A stretch of 64,000 nucleotides of DNA from Poriferisodalis sp965221195. GTDB taxonomy: Bacteria > Actinomycetota > Acidimicrobiia > Acidimicrobiales > Poriferisodalaceae. The notes under the pieces are model-generated. The model was not told where the DNA came from, did not search any database, and saw only the letters and a list, made by a program, of their open reading frames with translations. Both the position numbers and the translations under genes were made by a program. The stretch spans positions 2,232,001 through 2,296,000 of the forward strand of contig OZ244864.1 in assembly GCA_965221195.1 (NCBI GenBank), in the 5' to 3' direction. Of this stretch, positions 24,074 to 31,520 are shown in pieces. Positions within the stretch are counted from its first letter, which is position 1; each line of letters begins with the position of its first letter.

Positions 24074-25756
24074 TCAGACGTACGTGGAGCCTTTCATGGC
24101 ACCTCGGTCTTGACGGATCTCGACGTTTACGAGTGCGGGGAGGCCCGAGTTGAATGCGCGAGCTAGCGCGGGCGCTATGTGGTGAGGCTCGGTGACATGC
24201 TCGCCGTAACCGCCCATAGCCTCCACGATCTTGTCGTAGCGGGTGTAATTCAACTCGGTGGCTACCACCCGGTCTTGGCCGTAGAGGCTGGCTTGGGGAC
24301 GCAGCATCTGGCCCCACGCTGCGTCATTGCCCACCACACCCACGATGGGCAAACCAAACCGCACCGCCGTGTCGTACTCAAAACCATTGAGACCAAACGA
24401 GCCATCGCCATAGACAATCAAAATTCGCTTGTTTGGGTGAGCTTTCTGGGCTGCCAGCGCGAACGGCATCCCCACACCAAGCGTGCCGAGCGGTCCCGGG
24501 TCCATCCACGCTCCCCGCTTCGGCACACGAATCACTTTTGATGCCTGCGCCACAATGTCGCCGCCGTCACCAATCACGATCATGTCATCGGTGACTGCCT
24601 CAGCTATCTCACGGCACAGACGCAAAGGATCAATCGGCACCTCGTCGCTGCCAAGCTCAGCGCTGCGAGCATCATCGAGTTGCTGCTCGCGGGCGACTAG
24701 TTCTGCTAAGTGAGCCGACGCGTCGATAGTGACACCGGTTGACTTGAGCAGATCCACTAATGCCTCAAAATTGGCGCCCAAATTGCCGACGAGGCCTGCT
24801 TCGGCGGCGCGATTGCGTCCGATCAGGGTCTCATCGAGGTCAAGTTGCACAATGCGGGCATCAGCGGGGATCGAACGGCCAAATCTCATACGGAAATCGA
24901 GCGGCGTACCGGCCAAAATCACCACATCTGCCGCGGCGAGCGCTTCTGAACGCGTCAACGACAAAAACGACGGATGATCCCACGGAATTTCGCCGCGTGC
25001 CATGCCATTCACATAGCAAGGGATAGATGTGGCATCTAAGAAAGCAGCAAGCGCAGCGCCGCCTTCGCTCCATTTGAGCGAAGTGCCGGCCATAACCATC
25101 GGCGTGCGGGCCGAAGCAATGATCTCAGCCGCTGTGTGGAGTGCTTCAGTTGGTGCAGTTGCGCTGACGCGGTAATCGCGGAACTGCGGCACAACCACAT
25201 CGTTGAGATCAACCCGGGCGTGCAGCACATCCATCGGAATCTCCAAGAACGACGGTCCGGGTACACCGCTCAGCGCCGTGCGCACCGCCAGCTCGATGTA
25301 CTCAGCAATGCGGGTTGTGTCCGCGCAGGCACCAGACCATTTAGTTACTGGCCGCATCAGCGACACATGGTCCATTTCTTGTAATGAACCACGCCCGGCT
25401 TGACGGAACGGCCCCTGGCCGCCGAAAACCAAGATTGGCGAGTTAGCACGCCAAGCGTTCGCTACGCCGGTTACGCCGTCGGTTACCCCCGGCCCGGCTG
25501 TGAGAATCGCCACGCCGACTTTGCCTGGATGCAAACGAGCCCACGCATCAGCGGCATGAGTAGCGGCCTGTTCGTGGCGCACATCGACTACTTCAATGCC
25601 TTCGTCGAGGCAGCCGTCGTAGATGCCCATGACGTGCCCGCCTGACAGCGTAAACACGCATTCCACCCCGGCTGCTTTGAGTGCCTTTGCGGCCAACTTG
25701 CCGCCGTGAGCCTCAGTAACTGTTACGCCTATCGTGCGCTGTTGTGTGCTGCTCAT
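24074..25756 (-). CDS. ThDP-dependent enzyme (acetolactate synthase / 2-hydroxyacyl-CoA lyase-like)
   Basis: A 560-residue protein with the three-domain layout of the acetolactate synthase family. The N-terminal Pyr domain carries the cofactor-activating glutamate in VRHEQAA (Glu62). The middle domain has the MVMAGTSLKWS and VVILAGTPLDFRM stretches. The C-terminal PP domain has the thiamine diphosphate motif beginning GDGSFGLNGFE (from residue 450) and closing VGVVGND. These enzymes cleave or join C-C bonds next to a carbonyl. The sequence looks closer to the catabolic ALS-like/2-hydroxyacyl-CoA lyase branch than to the biosynthetic IlvB, and no ilvN or ilvC is nearby, so I do not assign ilvB. 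The substrate is unknown. It lies downstream of leuS with a 549-bp repeat-rich gap between. Confidence 0.85.
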   Translation of the reverse strand: MSSTQQRTIGVTVTEAHGGKLAAKALKAAGVECVFTLSGGHVMGIYDGCLDEGIEVVDVRHEQAATHAADAWARLHPGKVGVAILTAGPGVTDGVTGVANAWRANSPILVFGGQGPFRQAGRGSLQEMDHVSLMRPVTKWSGACADTTRIAEYIELAVRTALSGVPGPSFLEIPMDVLHARVDLNDVVVPQFRDYRVSATAPTEALHTAAEIIASARTPMVMAGTSLKWSEGGAALAAFLDATSIPCYVNGMARGEIPWDHPSFLSLTRSEALAAADVVILAGTPLDFRMRFGRSIPADARIVQLDLDETLIGRNRAAEAGLVGNLGANFEALVDLLKSTGVTIDASAHLAELVAREQQLDDARSAELGSDEVPIDPLRLCREIAEAVTDDMIVIGDGGDIVAQASKVIRVPKRGAWMDPGPLGTLGVGMPFALAAQKAHPNKRILIVYGDGSFGLNGFEYDTAVRFGLPIVGVVGNDAAWGQMLRPQASLYGQDRVVATELNYTRYDKIVEAMGGYGEHVTEPHHIAPALARAFNSGLPALVNVEIRQDRGAMKGSTYV

Positions 25757-26305
25757 GTGTGACTCCTGTGTATCAACACTTGGTTCCCAGCGTTTGGTTG
25801 CCTGCGTCTGGTTCCCAGCCGCCTGCTAAACACCTGCCCTAAGAGCTTGGCACGCGGACTATGCTTGCGCTGCGGCTTTGGGCCGCCTATCGCCCGCCGA
25901 ACGCGGTGCCTCTCGTGTCTTTGGGTCCGGTCGTGCCGTTCGTGGCGAACCGCTTGGCGCGAACCGCCCGCTGTGCAACGCGGACTGCGCGCTGCGGACT
26001 GCCGAACGCAAAGAGCCGCACCAACTCAATGCTGCTGGCTTAGGCCAGCACAACCACCCGCTGCTGGCTCACGCCAGCACGATCACACTGCTGCTGGCTT
26101 ACGCCAGCACGATCACACTGCTGCTGGCTTAGGCCAGCACAACCACCCGCTGCTGGCTCACGCCAGCACAACCACCCGCTGCTGGCTCACGCCAGCACAA
26201 CCACCCGCTGCTGGCTTAGGCCAGCACGATCACACTGCTGCTGGCTTAGGCCAGCACGATCACACTGCTGCTGGCTTAGGCCAGCACGATCACACTGCTG
26301 CTGGC
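25757..26305. other. 549-bp gap between leuS and the ThDP-enzyme gene
   Basis: No credible gene. The part next to the ThDP-enzyme start (25757-25840) has imperfect repeats of TTGGTTCCCAGC and must hold its promoter; 25860-26030 has degenerate GC-rich direct repeats (GCGGACTGCGCGCTGCGGACTGC type). The rest is the leuS-proximal hairpin array described separately. Confidence 0.7.
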
Positions 26306-26316
26306 TTAGGCCAGCA
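26033..26316. repeat. Ten-copy hairpin array starting at the leuS stop codon
   Basis: Ten copies of TGCTGGC-NNNN-GCCAGCA (loops TTAG, TCAC or TTAC) start at 26033, 26062, 26092, 26122, 26151, 26180, 26209, 26239, 26269 and 26299, spaced 29-30 bp. Spacers are of two kinds, CAACCACCCGC and CGATCACACTGC. The leuS stop codon (TAA, complement of 26306-26308) lies in the loop of the last hairpin, and the other units look like repeated duplications of the final leuS codons plus stop. In RNA each forms a 7-bp GC-rich stem; together they could stop transcription or protect the 3' end. Spacers are far too short and similar for a CRISPR array. Confidence 0.9.
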
Positions 26317-29260
26317 CGATGTTCACCAGCTTGGTGGGTACGACCACAACGCGTCGAATGTCAGAACCGGCGATGAGCTGGGCTATGCGGTCGTCGGCTA
26401 TCGCGGTGGTTTCTAGATCTTGGGGAGAGATATCGGCGGCGACCGTGACACGGCTGCGAACCTTGCCGTTCACCTGCACCGGCACCTCAATAACCTCTGC
26501 TGTCAGCATCGCAGGGTCGGCTTGAGGGAACGACGCATACACAACCGTGGACTCATAACCGAGTTTCGACCACAACTCCTCGGCCAAATGCGGCACCAGC
26601 GGTGCCAGCAAGCGAACCAACACATCCGCAACCCAGCGGGGTGTTGGATCGTTGCGTCGAGTTAGCTCGTTGTTTAACTCGGTTATGCGCGCAATCGCCG
26701 AGTTGAACCGCAGTTCCTCCATGGCATCGGTGACCGACGCGATTGTTTGATGAACACAACGCCGCAGATCTACATCTGGCTCGACATCAACATCGACATC
26801 GACAACGGTCAACTCGCCGGTCTGCTCGTCGACCAAGTTGCGCCACACGCGCTGCAGCAGCCGATGCGAACCGATCACTGAATGAGTTTCCCAAGGCCGA
26901 CCCTGATCGAGCGGGCCCATAAACATCTCGTACGTCCGCAACGTGTCGGCGCCGTACGCGCTGTAGATATCGTCTGGAGTCACTGCGTTACGCAATGATT
27001 TGCCCATCTTGCCGAAATGTCGGGTGACCTCAGCGTCGCCCCAAAAGAACTTGCCGTCTCGCTTGACAACCTCGGCAGCCTCCACATACACCCCTCGACT
27101 GTCTTGGTATGCAGCCGCTTGGATGTAGCCCTGGTTGTAGAGCCTGCCGAACGGCTCAGGGCCACTGACATGACCAAGGTCGTACAGCACTTTGTGCCAA
27201 AAACGTGAGTACAGCAGGTGCAACACAGCGTGCTCAACACCGCCCACATACAGATCAACACCTCCGACCCCGCCGTCGGGGGCAGACATCCAGTAGCGCT
27301 CCACTTCGGAATCCACCAAAGCCTTGTCGTTGGTGGGATCTAGGTAGCGCAGGTAATACCAGCATGAGCCAGCCCACTGCGGCATCGTGCTGAGTTCGCG
27401 GCGGTAGGTGCGCTCGCCGTTGCCCAAATCGTAGACAGCAGTAGCCCACTCGGTGGCACGTCCAAGCGGTGGTTCCGGCGCAGACGACTCATCAAGTGCG
27501 CGAGGTGCCCAATCGATCAGTTCGGGCAGTTCCACCGGCAGTTTCTTCTCGGGCACCGCCAACGCCAAACCTGTTTCGTCGAAGACGATCGGGAATGGTT
27601 CGCCCCAATAACGCTGACGGCTAAACAGCCAGTCCCGCAGTTTGTACGTGACCGTGCGGCGGCCGCAGCGATGCGCGACTAGCCAATCGCACATCGCACT
27701 GAAGGCCTCGCCTTTGGTCATACCGTTGAGAAAGCCGCTGTTGACGGCCGGGCCTTCGCCGTCGTAGGCCTCGCCGTCGAAGTTGGGGGGCGGTAGCACA
27801 GTGCGCACAATCGGCAATCCGAAGCGCACCGAAAAGTCCCAGTCGCGCTGATCCTCGCCGGGCACCGACATAACAGCACCAGTGCCGTAATCGAGCAACA
27901 CGTAGTCGGCGACGAACACCGGCACTGGTTTGCCGGTGGTTGGCACAATGCAATTGGTGCCCAACCACACACCCGTCTTGTCGCGTTCGGTCTGGCGCTG
28001 CACGTCGGTCATGGCCGCTGCTTGAGCTCGATACGCATCAAGAGCTTCGCGAGGTGTGGGGGCGCCGCCGGTCCAGCGCGGATCGGCGCCCGGTGGCCAA
28101 ACATCGGCCACAATCGCATCGACAAGGGGATGTTCGGGTGCCAGCAGCATCGCCGTGGTGCCGAAAATGGTGTCTGGCCGGGTGGTGAACACCTCAATGA
28201 CTGGGTTTGCATCGACTGGATTTGCATCGACTGGGTTTGCATCGGTTGGGTTTGCATCGACTGGGTTTGCATCGACTGGGTTTGCATCGATATCGACAGC
28301 GAAACTGATGAATGCTCCCTCGCTGCGGCCGATCCAGTTGCGTTGCATGATCTTGACGCTCTCGGGCCAGTCGAGTCGGTCGAGATCGGCGAGCAACCGG
28401 TCGGCGTAAGACGTGATGCGCATCATCCACTGCTTCATCGGGCGGCGAAAGACTGGGTGATTACCCCGATCAGACCGGCCCTCGTTGGTGACTTCTTCGT
28501 TAGCCAGCACAGTGCCGAGCGCTGGGCACCAGTTGACCGGCGCCTCCCCCAAATAGGCCAAGCGGTGCTCATCAAGCTCAACACGACGCTCAACTTCGCT
28601 CATATCGGCCCACGCCACGCCGCTGGCGGTGGCCTTGTGGTCTGCCTCAAACAGCTCGATCAGCTCGGTGATAGGCCGAGCACGGTCGGCCTCGGTGTCG
28701 TACCACGAGTTGAAAATCTGCAAGAAAATCCACTGCGTCCAGCGGTAATAGCCGACATCGGTCGTGGACAGCGACCGCTGATCGTCGTGCCCGAGACCGA
28801 GCCGGGCGAGCTGGCGCGACATGTTGGCGATGTTGCGCTCGGTGTTGACACGGGGATGCTCACCGGTTTGGCGAGCGTGCTCCTCAGCGGGCAACCCGAA
28901 CGCGTCGTAACCCATCGTATGCAGCACCGTTGCGCCACACATGCGCTTGAACCGTGCATAAACATCGGTGCCGATGTAGCCCAGCGGATGCCCGACATGG
29001 AGCCCTGAGCCGGACGGATACGGGAACATGTCCATGATGAACAGCTTGTTGTTGCTGTTCGGCCCTGTTTGCGGCTCGGCTATTGACCCAGCCGACGGCG
29101 CGGGTGGATTCGCGGTGCGGTACGTGCCGTCGGCCCGCCAGCGCTGCTGCCAACGCAACTCGATTTCGTTCGCCATCTGAGCGTCGTAGCGATACGGCGG
29201 CAGTTCGCTCGCCGTGTCTGCATGCACGACAGCGCCATCGGCCGATGCGGGAACGGACAT
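26306..29260 (-). CDS. leuS: Leucine-tRNA ligase with a DANPV repeat insertion
   Basis: Charges tRNA-Leu with leucine in the cytoplasm. The 984-residue protein has the HIGH-type motif HVGH (residues 88-91), the long CP1 editing domain with TRPDTIFGTT, the KMSKS-type motif KMGKS (near 748-752) and a C-terminal anticodon-binding and extension region ending VNIVLA. Actinobacterial LeuRS proteins are around 970 residues, so the length is close to normal. Odd feature: residues ~324-352 are six tandem DANPV units (one DANPT), encoded by a 15-bp repeat, placed just before the editing-site threonine-rich motif. The ATG at 29260 is the first in the frame and gives a normal N-terminus. The stop codon lies within the hairpin array. 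Confidence 0.97.
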   Translation of the reverse strand: MSVPASADGAVVHADTASELPPYRYDAQMANEIELRWQQRWRADGTYRTANPPAPSAGSIAEPQTGPNSNNKLFIMDMFPYPSGSGLHVGHPLGYIGTDVYARFKRMCGATVLHTMGYDAFGLPAEEHARQTGEHPRVNTERNIANMSRQLARLGLGHDDQRSLSTTDVGYYRWTQWIFLQIFNSWYDTEADRARPITELIELFEADHKATASGVAWADMSEVERRVELDEHRLAYLGEAPVNWCPALGTVLANEEVTNEGRSDRGNHPVFRRPMKQWMMRITSYADRLLADLDRLDWPESVKIMQRNWIGRSEGAFISFAVDIDANPVDANPVDANPTDANPVDANPVDANPVIEVFTTRPDTIFGTTAMLLAPEHPLVDAIVADVWPPGADPRWTGGAPTPREALDAYRAQAAAMTDVQRQTERDKTGVWLGTNCIVPTTGKPVPVFVADYVLLDYGTGAVMSVPGEDQRDWDFSVRFGLPIVRTVLPPPNFDGEAYDGEGPAVNSGFLNGMTKGEAFSAMCDWLVAHRCGRRTVTYKLRDWLFSRQRYWGEPFPIVFDETGLALAVPEKKLPVELPELIDWAPRALDESSAPEPPLGRATEWATAVYDLGNGERTYRRELSTMPQWAGSCWYYLRYLDPTNDKALVDSEVERYWMSAPDGGVGGVDLYVGGVEHAVLHLLYSRFWHKVLYDLGHVSGPEPFGRLYNQGYIQAAAYQDSRGVYVEAAEVVKRDGKFFWGDAEVTRHFGKMGKSLRNAVTPDDIYSAYGADTLRTYEMFMGPLDQGRPWETHSVIGSHRLLQRVWRNLVDEQTGELTVVDVDVDVEPDVDLRRCVHQTIASVTDAMEELRFNSAIARITELNNELTRRNDPTPRWVADVLVRLLAPLVPHLAEELWSKLGYESTVVYASFPQADPAMLTAEVIEVPVQVNGKVRSRVTVAADISPQDLETTAIADDRIAQLIAGSDIRRVVVVPTKLVNIVLA
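28206..28290. repeat. 15-bp coding minisatellite in leuS (DANPV x6)
   Basis: TTTGCATCGACTGGG is repeated six times on the plus strand with few changes. It encodes six DANPV-type pentapeptides in the CP1 region of LeuRS. The near-identity of the units shows recent expansion. Confidence 0.9.
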
Positions 29261-29789
29261 TAGGTAAGCATGCCATCGCCAGCCGACGTTTCCTTCACTA
29301 TGAGCCGAAGCGGTGAGGCCCGTGCGCCGTCGTCTTCGGATGAGTCGGTCAGTGGCCGGTTGGTTCCTCGTCAGAAGCGCACCGAAGGCCCATTTTGGTT
29401 GACCTGTCGCACTTGCGAATCCGACTCAACCAGAACACACAGCGTGAGCACACCCAGCTCACCTCGAAAACCAGCGGACTCTGTTCGTAATCTTCGACAC
29501 TTAGCCCGGCAACGACGCGCCGCTTGCGAACAATCCACACCAGCAACCAAAAGCCCAGCGCTTGCCAAAGAATGTGGTTTGTCTACGGTCCATTGGCTCA
29601 CGTTCGCAACTCTTCATACTTCGCAAGTCGGGTCAAGCACGGCCCACATTAATTCACTCACATATCATGAAGTGACACACATTGACAATGGAAAAAGCTC
29701 TAAGCAGAACATGAGATCTAACGACAGAGAATGCCTGCCTCGTTGAGATAGTGACCCGGTGTTACAGAGGGTCACTAGAATGCGGTTTG
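29261..29789. other. Gap between divergent leuS and mutA
   Basis: About 530 bp separate the leuS start from the likely mutA start. A 158-codon plus-strand frame (29270-29746) and shorter minus-strand frames have composition and residue content unlike proteins, and I do not call them. The only consensus-like promoter element I see is TTGACA at 29682-29687, about 108 bp before the likely mutA ATG, but no matching -10 box at standard spacing is clear. Confidence 0.5.
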
Positions 29790-31520
29790 ATGGTAGCACA
29801 CGTTGTAGATGACTTGAGACACGAAAGTGATGGCGTTGCGGTGGGCGAGCGCGGCTTTGCTGATGTCTGCGAGGGCGACTGGGAGGCGGCTGCGGAGGCG
29901 GCACTGCGCGGTCGGTCGCTTTCGTCGCTGGTGACGACACTTGCAGGCGGCGTTGAGACATTGCCGTTGTACACACCGCATCGCCACGGCACCGAAGCCG
30001 ACCCTGCGGGACTGCCCGGCGAGGCGCCCTATGCACGCGGCGCTGCGGCATCGAGCGGTGGGCAGGGGTGGGAAGTTCGCCAACTTCACGACATCGGTCT
30101 GGCGGCTACTCCTGATGCCATCGCTGTTGACACGACATCAGGCGTTGATGCCGTTGTTGTGGCACGAGGCTGGAACGCCGAGCGCGACGCGGTGCTGCTT
30201 GACGCCGCTGTAGGCGACGCAGCCGAAGCAGGGGTGACTATTCATTTGCAAGCAGGCACATCGCTAGCCCATGCCGAGGCGCTGCTGGAGATCTTGAGCC
30301 GCCGCGGTGTCGATCCTGCCCGCACCCGATCGTGGCTGGGCATTGACCCGGTCGCAGCGGCCGCAGTGGGCGCAGCGGGCGGCCAGACAGCACCGCGCGA
30401 ACCAGGTGAGGGCGAACCAGCCGACGGCGAAGTGGGCGACAGCAAACCAGTCGCCGGTGAAATAGGCGTCAACGAACTGGCCGGGCAGATGGCCGATGCT
30501 GCGGTACGCGCTGGCGAAATCAAAAAACAGTGGCCCCAGGTGGTTCCGCTTGAAGCCGACGGGTCGGTCTTTGCCGACGCTGGTGCAACCGATGTCACCG
30601 AGATGGCTGCGATGCTGGCAACCGGAACTGCATGGCTGCGCGCCGCCCGCGGCACTGCATGGCTGCGCGCCGACTGCGGCGCTGATGCCGGACCCCGCCT
30701 AGCCCCCACCGCTGCGGCGCAAATGCTGGGCTTCACCACCTCAGCCGGGCCCGACCCGTTCGTTGTGACTGCCAAATGTCGGGCACTGCGCATGTGCTGG
30801 GCGCGCATTCTGGGTGCGTGCGCTGTTGATCTCGGCGGCCCCGACGGGTTGTTGATGCCTTTGGCGGCTGTGACCTCTGCCGCAATGACAACCGAACGCG
30901 ACCCGTGGGTGAACATGCTGCGAACCACCGCAGCTTGCTTCGGTGCCGCGAATGGCGGAGTTGACGCGATCACCGTTCGCCCCTACGACATAGCTCGCGC
31001 CTACGACGCAGGTCGCGCCTACGACGCAGCCACCACTGGCGCAGCATCAAGCGCGCTCGGCTGGCGTGTCGCAGCAAACACTCAGCTGATTCTTCGCCAC
31101 GAGAGCCGCATCGGATCTGTTATAGACCCCGGCGGTGGCAGTTGGTATCTAGAAAGTCTGACCCGTTCAATGGCGCAAGCGGCGTGGGCCGGTTTTCGCC
31201 GAATCGAAGCAGCCGGGGGTATTTGTGTGGCTCTCGCCAGCGGAGAACTTGCGGCGCTCATTGCCCAAGAACGGACGCAGAGGCACGACCAGATCGCTGC
31301 GGGCGACCGAGTGATTGTTGGGGTGACGCAGTTTGCTGACTCCCGCAATGCTCAAACTGCTGCCGACACGTCAGCGACCCGTACATCTACAACCCCTAAC
31401 CGCGTTGACAGGTCCCCGCGAAACGATGCCAGATCCGACCAAGATACTGGGAAGTTTGGCCTAGGAGTACATCGCTGGGCCGCACCCTTTGAAACAGAGA
31501 CATACGCACAAGCGCAGTGA
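29790..31520 (+). CDS. mutA: Methylmalonyl-CoA mutase, small subunit
   Basis: Partner subunit of the adenosylcobalamin enzyme that interconverts (R)-methylmalonyl-CoA and succinyl-CoA, used in propionate and odd-chain or branched-chain breakdown. About 576 residues from the ATG at 29790; an in-frame GTG at 29751 would add 13 residues and neither has a strong ribosome-binding site. The TIM-barrel region has the family stretch SRIGSVIDPGGGSWYLE late in the protein, and the middle has MLRTTAACFGAANGGVDAITV. The C-terminal B12-like domain is missing or reduced: after the barrel only a short, polar, Thr/Asp-rich tail remains. The linker near residue 210-240 is Glu/Gly/Asp-rich and repetitive. The stop overlaps the start of mutB by 4 bp (GTGA), so the two are co-translated. 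Confidence 0.88.
   Translation: MVAHVVDDLRHESDGVAVGERGFADVCEGDWEAAAEAALRGRSLSSLVTTLAGGVETLPLYTPHRHGTEADPAGLPGEAPYARGAAASSGGQGWEVRQLHDIGLAATPDAIAVDTTSGVDAVVVARGWNAERDAVLLDAAVGDAAEAGVTIHLQAGTSLAHAEALLEILSRRGVDPARTRSWLGIDPVAAAAVGAAGGQTAPREPGEGEPADGEVGDSKPVAGEIGVNELAGQMADAAVRAGEIKKQWPQVVPLEADGSVFADAGATDVTEMAAMLATGTAWLRAARGTAWLRADCGADAGPRLAPTAAAQMLGFTTSAGPDPFVVTAKCRALRMCWARILGACAVDLGGPDGLLMPLAAVTSAAMTTERDPWVNMLRTTAACFGAANGGVDAITVRPYDIARAYDAGRAYDAATTGAASSALGWRVAANTQLILRHESRIGSVIDPGGGSWYLESLTRSMAQAAWAGFRRIEAAGGICVALASGELAALIAQERTQRHDQIAAGDRVIVGVTQFADSRNAQTAADTSATRTSTTPNRVDRSPRNDARSDQDTGKFGLGVHRWAAPFETETYAQAQ

Noticed and set aside
26033..26316. CRISPR array
   Set aside because: Repeats are 18-base hairpins and spacers are only 11-12 bases and of just two kinds; no cas genes are near.
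29270..29746. 158-codon plus-strand frame between leuS and mutA
   Set aside because: No recognisable motifs, low hydrophobic pattern, no ribosome-binding site, and it fills a divergent promoter region.
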